Shown here: piece after piece, positions 31,255 through 40,629 of the stretch
Position numbering within the stretch: position 1 is the first letter of the stretch
Layout of the letters: each line of letters begins with the position of its first letter
Origin: Bernardetia sp. ABR2-2B
Lineage (GTDB): Bacteria; Bacteroidota; Bacteroidia; Cytophagales; Bernardetiaceae
Reading direction: 5' to 3'
Length of the DNA: 64,000 bases
NCBI RefSeq assembly: GCF_037126435.1
Contig: NZ_CP147020.1
Span: forward strand, 2,345,293-2,409,292
Notes under the pieces: generated by a model
What the model was told of the DNA's origin: nothing
Databases searched by the model: none
What the model saw: the letters and a program-made list of their open reading frames with translations, nothing else
Program-made: the position numbers and the translations under genes

Positions 31255-33096
31255 TTATCTCAATCTCAAAAAAACTTCCCCACTTTTGCTATCCTGCACT
31301 TGAAACTGAATTTTAGATTGAATTTCTGAAGGAATAGACACATTTTTTCCAATAACTACAAAATCTAGTTTTTTTTCTTTTACAAAAAGCCATTTCAATG
31401 AATCATCACAAATCATTTTTTCATTCAGAATTTGATTTTGTAACTTCTTGTTGAGCCAAACAGCAAAAATATCAGTTTCAGAAAATGAAGAAGTAGCTCT
31501 GTTTTGATAGTCTATACAAACCATATCTAAGTTGTAAAAACCTTCTAAACTTGTTTTAAACGCTAGATAACGTCCTTCTATTTCGAAATTTTCGTTTTGA
31601 TTGAATAACAATTTATCATCATAATAATCAGAAGTGTGTAAAATAGCTCCCCGTTTTAACTCCTTTTTTTGTATTAATTTATTCTCAATGCTATTCAAAT
31701 AAGTTTGTGAATAAACTTGATTTGGCTGCGTTTCCTTCCAAAACCAGTGCAGCGTAAAACCAAATCCGTACAAGAGCAAAAATGAAAACAAAATTTTTAC
31801 TTTGCTATTCAGATAATTTTGTTTTGTTATGAAAAAATAAATTATACTCACTTGTATAAATGGCAAGATAAAATTTCTTAAAAACTGGAATCGCTCTTGA
31901 TGAAATGGAAGCAGAATATAAAAAAGCACTCCTCCCAAAACTCCTCCTATAAAAAATAATATCGCAGATTTCTTCTGAAATGTCCTAAAAAAAAAAATTA
32001 TTTCTGAATAAAATAGAATAAGAAAGAGAATATAAATCACAAAAAAACCGAATAAATAGAGGGTTAGTTCTTTCAAAATCCCTAACAAACTGATATTACT
32101 TTCTGATAATACTAAAATTGAAATATCTATATTAACTACGCTTTGAAAAGACTTAGTAAAGTAATAAAATAGAAAATAGCACAGAGGAATCAAGAAAAAA
32201 GCTATGATTTCTAATTTGTATGTTTTTAGAAAAACTAATTTTTGTTGGTGTAATAAAAGAATTCCAATAAAAAAAAGCCCTGTCCAACACGCAGCCCAAA
32301 GCGTAGGAGAAACAATCGGAATCATAAAAATTACCCAACTACAAGCTCTATAGTTTTGATTTTGAAAGCATAAAAAAACGGCTATCCAAAAAAAATAATG
32401 TTCTGAAAGTCCTGTAAAAATAGAGTTTGTAAGCCAATAAGTAGATTGAAAGCCTTTTATTTCTGTATAAAAAGGAAAATAGATTCCAGCAAGAAAAAGT
32501 AATCCAACAGAGTAAAGAAAAACCTTAAAACCTAATTTAAAGTAATTTTTCTGTTCATAAATAGCCAAAATTCCTATCCAAGTACAGATTTGTAATAATG
32601 GAATTGTAAAAAGTGAATAGGCAATATATCCAGAAACAGAAAAAATTTTGACAAAAAAAGCAGAAAGCCACAATTCAAAATAATGATAGGGAGTTGTTCC
32701 CAAGGCAGCCTTTGAATCTTCATGAAATGCAAAAACAGTTTCATACTTGGAACTCAATAACTGTTCGGACAAACGACCATAAAAAAAAGAATCTTTTGAA
32801 GGAATTAGAAAAGTAAAATTATTTCCACCTTCAAAAATAGCAGAAATATCAAAAACAAAAGCAGCATTAAAAAGCCAAATTAAGCTACTTCCAAAAATTA
32901 AAATAAAAACTTTATTCTTATCTCTAAAAAAGTAGTTTCGTTTTATGTTCTTTTTACTTTGAAAAACAAAATACACTAAAAAAAATATTGCTGGAAGTAG
33001 AACAATTTGAATAGTTTGTCCATTTTTGAAGAAGATTGAAGTTAAGACACTCAGAAAAGAAACAATAAAAAAGAGAAACCAAAAAAGAAAAGTCAT
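31255..33096 (-). CDS. Large polytopic membrane protein of unknown function
   Basis: I do not recognise a named family. The 613 residues form about 12-14 hydrophobic helices up to about residue 445, then a soluble C-terminal domain (about 450-613). A first extracytoplasmic loop with GGNNFTFLIPSKDSFFYGRLSEQLL (about 90-114) and a DSFFYG motif after helix 3 recalls GT-C-fold glycosyltransferases, which place an acidic residue in that loop, but this is only a resemblance. It diverges from the DUF4271 gene 48 bp away. Codon use is strongly AT-rich like its neighbours. Confidence 0.65.
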   Translation of the reverse strand: MTFLFWFLFFIVSFLSVLTSIFFKNGQTIQIVLLPAIFFLVYFVFQSKKNIKRNYFFRDKNKVFILIFGSSLIWLFNAAFVFDISAIFEGGNNFTFLIPSKDSFFYGRLSEQLLSSKYETVFAFHEDSKAALGTTPYHYFELWLSAFFVKIFSVSGYIAYSLFTIPLLQICTWIGILAIYEQKNYFKLGFKVFLYSVGLLFLAGIYFPFYTEIKGFQSTYWLTNSIFTGLSEHYFFWIAVFLCFQNQNYRACSWVIFMIPIVSPTLWAACWTGLFFIGILLLHQQKLVFLKTYKLEIIAFFLIPLCYFLFYYFTKSFQSVVNIDISILVLSESNISLLGILKELTLYLFGFFVIYILFLILFYSEIIFFFRTFQKKSAILFFIGGVLGGVLFYILLPFHQERFQFLRNFILPFIQVSIIYFFITKQNYLNSKVKILFSFLLLYGFGFTLHWFWKETQPNQVYSQTYLNSIENKLIQKKELKRGAILHTSDYYDDKLLFNQNENFEIEGRYLAFKTSLEGFYNLDMVCIDYQNRATSSFSETDIFAVWLNKKLQNQILNEKMICDDSLKWLFVKEKKLDFVVIGKNVSIPSEIQSKIQFQVQDSKSGEVFLRLR

Positions 33097-33115
33097 ATTT
33101 TAGAAAGAAATTAGC

Positions 33116-33123
33116 TAGTTTTG
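33116..33123 (+). promoter_or_regulatory. Candidate -7 element for DUF4271 gene
   Basis: TAGTTTTG fits TAnnTTTG, 21 bp before the start codon, giving a very short leader. No good -33 element is seen. Confidence 0.35.
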
Positions 33124-33144
33124 TAGTATAGCATACCCTTTAGG

Positions 33145-34464
33145 ATGCGAAATAAAAAAAATTCTGAAATTAGTGTGAAAAGTCTTAGTCATTCTCTAAT
33201 AACTTCTATTTCTTCCTTTATCTTATTTTTCACGGTATTTTTGAGTGTTCAAAACTCTGTGATGGCTTTGCCTGTCTTACCTACTGTTGAATCTAGTTCA
33301 ATTTATCAAACTTTGAGTGAAAAATGGTTGGTTTATGATGAAGATTTGGGAAATTATGTTCCTTACTTACCAACAGTTCATAGCCAATACAGAGCCTTAC
33401 ATTTAATTTTTGATTTCAATAAAAATCTAAGTGATTATGAGAATAATTATTTAGGGATTGCATTACCACAAGGTGCAAAGCTATTTTGGAACACTCGCTT
33501 TTCGTCTATTGTTACAAAAAAAGAATACATAGAGATTTCATTTGATAGTCTGATAAATTTATATTCTGATAAAAAAAAACATAAAGATTTTAATGGCTTT
33601 TTGATGCTTACTGTTTATCAAGAAAAACCTCAAAATCAAATTCTTGAGTCTTATCCTGCTTATATTCTCACTAAAAGAGATAGTTTTAAAAAAGAAAAAA
33701 TAGTTGATAAAATAAATATAAATCCGATAACAGTAAAAAAGCCAAATTCACCTATTCCTGATTGGATTTTGATGATAAATTGGTTTATGGTCGGAATTAT
33801 TGTTGTTTTTTCGGTAGTTGTCCATCCAATTATAGGAACAGAAGCCTTTGGAGAATCATGGAGTTATTTTTTTAGACCTGCCAAAACATTCAAAAGAACA
33901 GAACTATTACCTCAAATTGGTTATGTAGTCTATTTTAGTTTAGTAATGGGTTTTGTATGGATTTTTTATAGTTATGTAGAACTTTACGGAACGACTACAA
34001 ATAGTTATTTTATCATCAAAAATAGTCTTTTGTCTTTTATCTTGAATTGGCTTTATGCTGCTTTTTGGTGTTTGTGTATTGCTGCTTTTAGATTGTTTTG
34101 GATTCAGTTAATGGGTAAGCTTTTTTTCAAAAGTAGTCAAATTAGTGAACAACACATACAAGCTTTAACCTTAGGAAATTCATTTGTGATGAGTGTAATC
34201 TTTGTAGCAACAATATTATTTTCCTTCCTAATTAGTTCCTTTTATAGTCCTTCTTCAGATACACTACTCGCCACTACAAATAGTTCTTTTCTCTATTATT
34301 TTGTTTTATTAGTTACTATTTCTATCCTAACTCACACTTTATTAGTTAGTTATTATTTGTTTACACGAACAAATGCTGGTAAGTTGTATCTTTTTTCGTA
34401 CCTTTGCGCCACCGAAATAATTCCTCTTTTGATTGCCTCAAAATGGATTATCTCAGTTTCTTAG
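33145..34464 (+). CDS. DUF4271 domain membrane protein
   Basis: The 439-residue protein has an N-terminal signal or first helix (about 20-42), an extracytoplasmic domain (about 43-205), and about six membrane helices in the C-terminal half, the DUF4271 region. The opening of that region, YFFRPAKTFKRTELLPQIGYVVYFSLVMG, is typical. In Bacteroidota DUF4271 genes commonly sit just upstream of hemD, as here, but a link to haem synthesis is not demonstrated. The 278 bp gap to hemD contains no clear terminator. Confidence 0.85.
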   Translation: MRNKKNSEISVKSLSHSLITSISSFILFFTVFLSVQNSVMALPVLPTVESSSIYQTLSEKWLVYDEDLGNYVPYLPTVHSQYRALHLIFDFNKNLSDYENNYLGIALPQGAKLFWNTRFSSIVTKKEYIEISFDSLINLYSDKKKHKDFNGFLMLTVYQEKPQNQILESYPAYILTKRDSFKKEKIVDKININPITVKKPNSPIPDWILMINWFMVGIIVVFSVVVHPIIGTEAFGESWSYFFRPAKTFKRTELLPQIGYVVYFSLVMGFVWIFYSYVELYGTTTNSYFIIKNSLLSFILNWLYAAFWCLCIAAFRLFWIQLMGKLFFKSSQISEQHIQALTLGNSFVMSVIFVATILFSFLISSFYSPSSDTLLATTNSSFLYYFVLLVTISILTHTLLVSYYLFTRTNAGKLYLFSYLCATEIIPLLIASKWIISVS

Positions 34465-34742
34465 TTTATTCTCAATTAATTCAGTCAATTTTATTTTTTT
34501 TAGTTAAATACAATTTTTAGTTAAAAAAATAAAATTACTTACATTACAAAGTTTTGATGGGAATAAATAAATTTTTACAGATTTTAGACTCGTTTCTAAT
34601 TCTGTGTTTATAGTTTGCGTAAATATAAATTATTTTCTGAATAAATTGCTATTTAATTACTGATTTATTGATGAGATAGATACGTTTAGTTTATACAAAC
34701 AGTTTTAGTCGTAGTTTTTAACAAACCAATTTTTGCAACGAT

Positions 34743-35543
34743 ATGGCAAACGAAGCGAATGCCTCACACCCAACACCTGCACCTAAGCAAATTCGTAGTG
34801 TATTGATTTCTCAACCTGCTCCTTTGACTGACAAATCTCCTTATCACGACCTTTCACAAAGGTATGATGTAAAGGTTGATTTCAGACAGTTTATTGAAGT
34901 GCAGCCTGTCTCTTTACGTGAGTTTAGAAAGCAACGAGTAGATATTTTAGACCATACAGCAGTAATTTTCACAAGTAGAAATGCTGTGGATCATTTTTTT
35001 ACACTTTGTAAAGGGTTAAAGATTACTATTCCTGATGACATGAAATATTTTTGTGTCTCAGAACAAACTGCTATTTATCTCCCTAAATATATAAATCTTC
35101 GTAAGCGCAAACTTTTTGTAGGGGAGCGCACAGCAGCAGACTTGAACAAAGTCATTGCAAAACATAAAAAGGAAAAATTCTTATTTCCTTGTTCTGATAT
35201 TCGTAGAGATGATATTCCTTCTTTTTTAAGAGAAAACGAAATTGAACATTCAGAAGCTGTCATTTATGCTACTGTTTCTAGTGATTTGTCAGACTTGGAG
35301 AATGTAAATTATGATGTAATTGCATTTTTTAGTCCTTCGGGAATAAAATCTTTATTTGATAATTTTCCTAAATTCAAGCAAAAAACTACTCGTATTGCAG
35401 CTTTTGGCCCTACAACTGCACAAGCAGTAAGAGATCACAACCTGCGTTTGGATATTGAAGCACCTCTTCCGAATGCGCCTTCTATGACAGGAGCAATCGA
35501 ACAATATATTCGTAAAATGAAAGAAGAATTAGGAATTGAGTAG
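34743..35543 (+). CDS. hemD: Uroporphyrinogen-III synthase
   Basis: HemD cyclises hydroxymethylbilane to uroporphyrinogen III in haem and sirohaem synthesis. The 266-residue length and bilobed alpha/beta pattern fit. Family landmarks are VLISQPAP (20-27), AVIFTSRNAVDHFF (about 73-86), DVIAFFSPSGIKSLF (about 194-208) and RIAAFGPTTAQAVRDHNL (about 219-236). HemD is poorly conserved, but these segments and the DUF4271 neighbour make the call secure. Other haem genes are not in the window. Confidence 0.9.
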   Translation: MANEANASHPTPAPKQIRSVLISQPAPLTDKSPYHDLSQRYDVKVDFRQFIEVQPVSLREFRKQRVDILDHTAVIFTSRNAVDHFFTLCKGLKITIPDDMKYFCVSEQTAIYLPKYINLRKRKLFVGERTAADLNKVIAKHKKEKFLFPCSDIRRDDIPSFLRENEIEHSEAVIYATVSSDLSDLENVNYDVIAFFSPSGIKSLFDNFPKFKQKTTRIAAFGPTTAQAVRDHNLRLDIEAPLPNAPSMTGAIEQYIRKMKEELGIE

Positions 35544-35555
35544 ATTCAATTAAAA

Positions 35556-35585
35556 ATTACGGATTACGGATTACGGATTACGGAA
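35556..35585. repeat. ATTACGG tandem repeat (4 units)
   Basis: Four consecutive ATTACGG units, the last imperfect, lie 12 bp after the hemD stop. Related ATTACG repeats occur at 18671-18690, 58081-58100 and 58795-58880. Confidence 0.8.
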
Positions 35586-35598
35586 TCTCACTAATTCT

Positions 35599-35655
35599 AA
35601 AAACTCCCTTTTCAAAATTTCAATTTATTTGACTTTTGAGAAGGGAGTTTTTGTA
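35599..35655 (+). terminator. Terminator after hemD
   Basis: AAAAACTCCCTT (35599-35610) pairs with AAGGGAGTTTTT (35641-35652); the loop is 30 nt and contains further partial pairing (TTCAAAA with TTTTGAG). Confidence 0.75.
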
Positions 35656-35745
35656 TTAGATTATTTTGAAAATTGTTTTGAAAAATTAGAGAAGTTGTGT
35701 TCTATTCTTAAAAACAATTTCATTGATTAAAAATAGTTGATTAAA

Positions 35746-36549
35746 ATGATTTTAGAAAACCACTTTCCAACAACAGAAATTTCAAATTTGATTAAAGAGT
35801 TTTATTTTGCTCATATTCCTGCTGATTCAGAGGTAAAATATAAACCTATTATTGATGATGGGTGCTATGATTTTATTTTCTTCAAGGAAAAACAAACAGA
35901 ATTCGAATGTGGAATCAAAAAACAAATTATTCCTGTTGAGTTTGATACGTTTACAATCAGCTTGTCTAATCCTCCTTACAAGCTCAAATTTGATAATTCT
36001 ATCACTTTTTTTACGATAAAAGTTCAACCGTGGCTCAACGCTTCATTTTTTCCTATTCAATCTCAAAAAGGAATTATTGATTTAAAAACAATTTATGGAA
36101 ATGAAATTATTGAGCTGCACAAGAAATTATTCAAAATCAATAATTTTGAAAAGCAGAAAAAATTAGCTACTTCATTTATTAAAAAACACACACCCATACC
36201 AACTCCAACTATTCATTTTGTAAAAAATATTTGTCAAGAAGTGTATAAGAAAAAAGGTGTTACATCAGTTCAAAAGTTAGCCGAAAAGTTTGAAGTTAGC
36301 AGACAGGAAATCAATAAATTATTTAAAGATGAAGTTACTTATACACTCAAAAAATTTATTGTCATTGTGCGAATAGTGGCAGTTATCAAACACAAAATAA
36401 AGCATCCAAAGCTTTCTTATACAGCCTTGAGTTATGAATTTGGTTATTTTGACCAAGCTCATTTCAATAATGATTTCAAGAGGATTTGTGGCGTCTCGCC
36501 TTCGAAGTTTTTTAAAGAATTGCCTCCTTTTTTGGATAGACATAAATAA
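35746..36549 (+). CDS. AraC family transcriptional regulator
   Basis: This 267-residue regulator (start ATG 35746, three codons inside a TTG) has an N-terminal DUF6597-like or cupin-type domain and a C-terminal AraC helix-turn-helix pair: SVQKLAEKFEVSRQEINKLF, then LSYTALSYEFGYFDQAHFNNDFKRICGVSPSKF (about 225-257). The FGYFDQAHFNNDFKR segment is the classic AraC second helix-turn-helix. It precedes a serine hydrolase lipoprotein gene by 84 bp in the same direction, an arrangement repeated at 42485-44462, so it may regulate that gene. Confidence 0.9.
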   Translation: MILENHFPTTEISNLIKEFYFAHIPADSEVKYKPIIDDGCYDFIFFKEKQTEFECGIKKQIIPVEFDTFTISLSNPPYKLKFDNSITFFTIKVQPWLNASFFPIQSQKGIIDLKTIYGNEIIELHKKLFKINNFEKQKKLATSFIKKHTPIPTPTIHFVKNICQEVYKKKGVTSVQKLAEKFEVSRQEINKLFKDEVTYTLKKFIVIVRIVAVIKHKIKHPKLSYTALSYEFGYFDQAHFNNDFKRICGVSPSKFFKELPPFLDRHK

Positions 36550-36633
36550 ATTTTACCATTTTTACAATTTTTTGTCTAGGTAATCTTGTTTTTTTGTGAT
36601 TTAATTCTAATCACGTAAAAATCAAATTCGACT

Positions 36634-37974
36634 ATGCAATCAATACTTTTTCAATCCAAAAAGGTTAGTTTATTTCTTATCTTTTTTATTCTTTGCTCCT
36701 GTCAGAAAACTCAATATTCTTCTAGTTATAAAAATACTGAAACTAGTTCATTTTCTAAAAATGCTGATGAATATATGACTGCTCTGACAAATTTAGGGCA
36801 ATTTAATGGTGTTGTTTTGTTAGAAAAAAATGGAAAAGAAGTTTTAAAGAAAGCCTATAACCTTTCAGAAAAACCTGTTGATTCGTTGTCTTCTCTTTGG
36901 ATAACTTCTCAAAGTCAGTTTGATTTGCGTTCTATTGCCAAACTGTTTGCTAAGGCAAGTATAATCAAGTTAGAAAGTGAAGGAAAACTGAAACAAAGTG
37001 ATTTTTTGAATAAATATATTTCTGATTTTCCTAATGGAAACAAAATTACACTTGAACATTTAATGCACAATCGTTCGGGTTTGCCACGAGAATTGACTAC
37101 CAATAATAATAACTGCTTCGACCTTGGTTCAGAAGAAATTATAGCACTAGCAAAAAAAGAAAAATTAGAATTTGAGCCTAATACAGATGAACGTTATTCG
37201 AATGTGGGTTTTCAGATTTTGTATTATGTTATTTCACAAATTAGTCAAAAATCATATCATAATTATTTGAAAGAAGCCTTTTTTGAACCTTTGGAAATGA
37301 CAAATTCAGGAGCGCATTTTGATTTTGATACTTCAAATCTAAAAAAATATGTTTACGGACATTACAAAAAAGACGAACAATTAATTTCTGTTTTAGAATT
37401 CCCAAAAGAAGATTGTAAAACAGGTCATTTGTATTCTACTGTTGAGGATTTGAGTAAATTTATTAATTATTTAGGAAACGAACCTTATTTTTCGGATTTA
37501 AATGAGGAAAATCAAATCGGACATGCAGGAGGAACACAAGGCAAAAGAGCTTATACTTTCAAAAATTATGAGCAAAATTATAGCTTAACTTTTTTATCGA
37601 ATTATGATGAAATACCTTTTCAACAAATTGTAGAAGATTTGAAAAAGATTTTGGAAGGAAAACCATATCAGATTCCTAAAGAAATCAATAGAATAGAAAT
37701 TAAACTTCCTACGACTGTGCTTTCTCGTTACGAAGGAACTTATGATTTTGCAGAAATAGAACATCTACAATTAGAATTTATTTTAGAAGATGGGTATTTA
37801 ATGGCTTATCAAAATGAAAAACTTAATGGAAAACTCTTTGCTGAAAATGATAGCACCTTTTTTTGGGATAAAAAATCTAAAGAATCTGTAGTTTTTCGTA
37901 AAAAAGAGAATGAAGAGTATAAAGCATTATTAGATTTCAAGGGCGTAAGATGGGAAGGGTTGAAAGTAGAGTAA
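36634..37974 (+). CDS. Serine hydrolase (beta-lactamase/class C-like) lipoprotein
   Basis: The 446-residue protein has a lipoprotein signal (lipobox LCSC, Cys23) and a beta-lactamase/D-Ala-D-Ala peptidase-like domain. The catalytic pattern is visible: SIAK (S100-K103) as SxxK, YSN (188-190) as YxN, and HAGG (297-300) as the third element. Such proteins include esterases, peptidases and beta-lactamase-like enzymes; resistance cannot be assumed. A C-terminal lipocalin-like domain (about 355-446) follows, as in many of these proteins. It lies 84 bp after an AraC gene. Confidence 0.85.
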   Translation: MQSILFQSKKVSLFLIFFILCSCQKTQYSSSYKNTETSSFSKNADEYMTALTNLGQFNGVVLLEKNGKEVLKKAYNLSEKPVDSLSSLWITSQSQFDLRSIAKLFAKASIIKLESEGKLKQSDFLNKYISDFPNGNKITLEHLMHNRSGLPRELTTNNNNCFDLGSEEIIALAKKEKLEFEPNTDERYSNVGFQILYYVISQISQKSYHNYLKEAFFEPLEMTNSGAHFDFDTSNLKKYVYGHYKKDEQLISVLEFPKEDCKTGHLYSTVEDLSKFINYLGNEPYFSDLNEENQIGHAGGTQGKRAYTFKNYEQNYSLTFLSNYDEIPFQQIVEDLKKILEGKPYQIPKEINRIEIKLPTTVLSRYEGTYDFAEIEHLQLEFILEDGYLMAYQNEKLNGKLFAENDSTFFWDKKSKESVVFRKKENEEYKALLDFKGVRWEGLKVE

Positions 37975-37981
37975 ACAAAAA

Positions 37982-38016
37982 AAACTTGATAAATCAGAAT
38001 CTGATTTATCAAGTTT
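37982..38016. terminator. Bidirectional terminator between serine hydrolase and next gene
   Basis: AAACTTGATAAATCAG (37982-37997) pairs perfectly over 16 bp with its complement at 38001-38016, with an AAT loop. An A-run precedes it, suiting minus-strand termination best. Confidence 0.8.
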
Positions 38017-38064
38017 CATACCTTCTTCTTCTGTTGTCAGTATCCTTTCCGACGACAAACAAAC

Positions 38065-38475
38065 CTAAGCCGAAGGATTCATAACCACACTGTAAACCGT
38101 AATAGAGTTAAGCTCTCTGCCAAAATAAAGCTTGTCTAGTGCTTCGTACATATTTCTTGCTCTAAAATAAGACGTTTGAAGTTCTCGCTGCCCTTCTTTC
38201 TCTTTCGAAACCCATTGAATAGTATAAGAACTATCACGTTCACGGTAATTTTTCACATACTCAAACATTTTTTTGAGGGCATCTAATTTGTCTGTTCCGT
38301 GCTCGGTATGAAACAAAAAAGATTGATTGTGACGAGGATTGACCGTAATTAAATTAAGTTTGATAGTTGTTCCTTCTTGTGAATAATCAAAAATAAGGCT
38401 TCCATCAATTCCTAGATGGTCTTCAATTCCTTTCTGAATACGTGCAGACTCTACGTGTATGTCGTTTGGTGTCAT
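38065..38475 (-). CDS. Conserved protein of unknown function
   Basis: I do not recognise a named domain in this 136-residue cytosolic protein. It has regular alpha/beta content, with strands such as TIKLNLITVNP and YTIQWVSKE and a helix LDALKKMFEYVKNY. A tidy composition and lack of low complexity support a real gene. It has a 140 bp gap to the TPR gene upstream on the same strand, so the two may be co-transcribed. Confidence 0.55.
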   Translation of the reverse strand: MTPNDIHVESARIQKGIEDHLGIDGSLIFDYSQEGTTIKLNLITVNPRHNQSFLFHTEHGTDKLDALKKMFEYVKNYRERDSSYTIQWVSKEKEGQRELQTSYFRARNMYEALDKLYFGRELNSITVYSVVMNPSA

Positions 38476-38615
38476 TTTCTCATGTTTTTTGGTTTCTTAA
38501 TTTTTTGTAGTAGTAAAATTAGTAAAAAATAAAGAGAGATAGTAAACAAAAAGTTTTCTATCTCTCTAAATTAATTGTCTTTAGATTTTGCATAAAAGAT
38601 TTTTTTCAGACGTTT

Positions 38616-39095
38616 TTAATTTAATCTTGAACGAAGCTCTTCAATTTGGTCTTTTAGTTTAGGTTGAAAAGGATGTATTTGATAGAGTTTTTCAAGTGTA
38701 TCTAATACGCCATGTTCGTCTCCAATTTCAGAATAGATGGTTGCCAGTCCTGCCAACGCTCCAAAATGACGGTTTTCCAAATTTAAAGTTTGATGAATAT
38801 CATCAATGGCTGCCTTATAATTTCCTCGTAAATAAAAAGCTGTTGCTCGTTTGTTCCACCCTTCTGCAAAATTTGGGTTTTGCTCTACTACTTGTGTAAA
38901 CGTATTGATAGCATCTGTATAATCTCCTTTTGAAAGATTTTGAGTTCCTTGTCTAACTAAGGTATTCATCTCTACATTACCTGTATTGAGCCAAATATTC
39001 CAAATTTGAGTTAGGATAGCTTCTATACGAGCCGTAGAACGTGCTGTTTGGAGTTGAGTAAAAAGTCGGTCTAGTATTTTATTATCTTGTTTCAT
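38616..39095 (-). CDS. Tetratricopeptide-repeat protein
   Basis: This 159-residue cytosolic protein contains three TPR units: LVRQGTQNLSKGDYTDAINTF, FAEGWNKRATAFYLRGNYKAAIDDI and FGALAGLATIYSEIGDEHGVLDTL (about 46-140). There is no signal peptide. TPRs mediate protein-protein contact; the partner is unknown. Such short TPR proteins are frequent in Bacteroidota and other phyla. Confidence 0.8.
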   Translation of the reverse strand: MKQDNKILDRLFTQLQTARSTARIEAILTQIWNIWLNTGNVEMNTLVRQGTQNLSKGDYTDAINTFTQVVEQNPNFAEGWNKRATAFYLRGNYKAAIDDIHQTLNLENRHFGALAGLATIYSEIGDEHGVLDTLEKLYQIHPFQPKLKDQIEELRSRLN

Positions 39096-39446
39096 AATTG
39101 GTTTTATTTATGTTCTTTTTAATAGATTATTCTTATAATTCTCAATTTTACAGAATTACATGTCTATTTTTTATTATTAAACCAAATTTTTAACCAAAAA
39201 GTTGTGTTTATTAAAAATATCAAACTTTATATATTAAAAATACAATCAAAAAAGCTTATTTTGATTAATTTATTAGATTTTGTTCTAGCAAAATGTTCTG
39301 AAAAAAACATAAAGAAAGGCTATAATTTGTAGCCTAAAAAAGATTTACGTTATCTTTGCATTGTTATCAAAACTAATAGTTTCCAACTTTTAGTTCTAAA
39401 AATATTTTCGACAGTTTGGAAACTGTCGGCTACCTATTTCAAAAAC
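39096..39446. other. 351 bp divergent gap with lgt promoter
   Basis: No gene is seen. The right side contains the lgt promoter (39326-39358); the left side is the AT-rich upstream region of the TPR gene. Confidence 0.6.
39326..39358 (+). promoter_or_regulatory. Promoter of lgt (TTTG-N21-TATCTTTG)
   Basis: TTTG at 39326-39329 and TATCTTTG at 39351-39358 are separated by 21 bp, an exact Bacteroidota promoter. Transcription would start near 39365, giving a leader of about 80 nt. Confidence 0.8.
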
Positions 39447-40334
39447 ATGTTAGACTTTCTCACTCTCATTTCAGCCATTTCTTGGGACGTAAGCCCAGAA
39501 ATTTGGCAATGGAAATTTATTAACCTTCGTTGGTACGGACTTTTATTCGCTACTGGTTTCATTGTTGGTTATTTTATTTTTTCTAAGATTTATCAAATAG
39601 AAGGCAAACCACAAGAAGACTTAGAGACGCTTCTTACTTATATGGTTATTGCCACCGTTGTGGGTTCTCGTTTGGGACATTGTTTGTTTTATGACCCTGT
39701 CTATTATTTATCGAATCCTTTAGAAATTCTCAAAATTTGGAAAGGTGGTTTGGCTTCTCATGGTGGAACTATCGGACTTTTGGTAGCCTTATTTTTATAT
39801 GCTAAAAACCATCCCGACCAACCTTATTTGTGGCTTTTGGATAGAATTGTAATTCCGATTGCACTTGCTGGTGCTTTTATTCGTTTAGGAAATCTAATGA
39901 ATTCTGAGATTTATGGAGGAGTTACTGATTTGCCTTGGGGATTTATTTATCTTCAAAATGGAGAAACACTTGCCAAACACCCTACTCAACTCTATGAAGC
40001 AGGGGCTTATGTTTTAATTTTTCTCTACTTGATGTTTTCTTATCTCAAAATGAAACGTTATGTTCCTAGAGGTCGTATTTTTGGACAATTTTTAATGCTT
40101 CTTTTTGGCGCACGTTTCTTGATTGAGTTTGTAAAAAACACACAGGAAAACTGGGAAGTTGAGATGATAGCAACTTATGGTATTAATATGGGACAGCTTT
40201 TAAGCATTCCCTTTATTCTTGTAGGAACATACTTTTTTGTGCGTTCGTTTTCAAGCAATGCAAGACAAGAAGCAGTTGATTTTGCTGAAAAGGGTAATAA
40301 AAATGTTGTGGGTAGTAAGAATGACAAGAAATAA
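39447..40334 (+). CDS. lgt: Prolipoprotein diacylglyceryl transferase
   Basis: Lgt transfers a diacylglyceryl group from phosphatidylglycerol to the lipobox cysteine of prolipoproteins, the first step in maturing the lipoproteins of this window. This 295-residue protein has about seven membrane helices. The signature LASHGGTIG (His-Gly motif, about 105-113) and RLGNLMNSEIYG (about 146-157; family form GRxGNFxNxE) are both present, as is the typical YRGxx-like start RWYGLLFATGF. It has a strong promoter and a cluster of hairpins downstream. Confidence 0.95.
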   Translation: MLDFLTLISAISWDVSPEIWQWKFINLRWYGLLFATGFIVGYFIFSKIYQIEGKPQEDLETLLTYMVIATVVGSRLGHCLFYDPVYYLSNPLEILKIWKGGLASHGGTIGLLVALFLYAKNHPDQPYLWLLDRIVIPIALAGAFIRLGNLMNSEIYGGVTDLPWGFIYLQNGETLAKHPTQLYEAGAYVLIFLYLMFSYLKMKRYVPRGRIFGQFLMLLFGARFLIEFVKNTQENWEVEMIATYGINMGQLLSIPFILVGTYFFVRSFSSNARQEAVDFAEKGNKNVVGSKNDKK

Positions 40335-40458
40335 TACACACAAACTTCTTGATTAATATTACGCATTCGAAAATTTCCCCACGATTAAAATCATGGGTTT
40401 CATTTATGTATGCAAGAAATTTTTATCCTTGCGTAACATAAATTGATTATTGGAATAA

Positions 40459-40594
40459 CCATTTTCGTGAGGTCACGAAAATGGTCTATCCAAAAAATAC
40501 CAATAAGAAGCCATAAAACAAACGTTTTCGTAAACTCACGAAAACGATATAAAATACATTAAACCATTTTGTTGAACTCAACAAAATGGTTTAA
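40459..40594. repeat. Cluster of three hairpins downstream of lgt
   Basis: Three hairpins follow one another: CCATTTTCGTGA/TCACGAAAATGG (40459-40484), CGTTTTCGT/ACGAAAACG (40523-40546), and TTAAACCATTTTGTTGA with its exact complement (40559-40594). The first and third share the CCATTTT outer stem, and the first two share the TTTTCGT inner stem. The region 40335-40458 before them shows nothing clear. They may terminate lgt or form a repeat island. Confidence 0.7.
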
Positions 40595-40629
40595 ATAGTT
40601 AATAACGTAGTGTAGAATTTTCACTAATT

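Noticed and set aside
36319-36543. 74-codon minus-strand frame
   Set aside because: Antisense of the AraC helix-turn-helix region, which is a clear match to its family.
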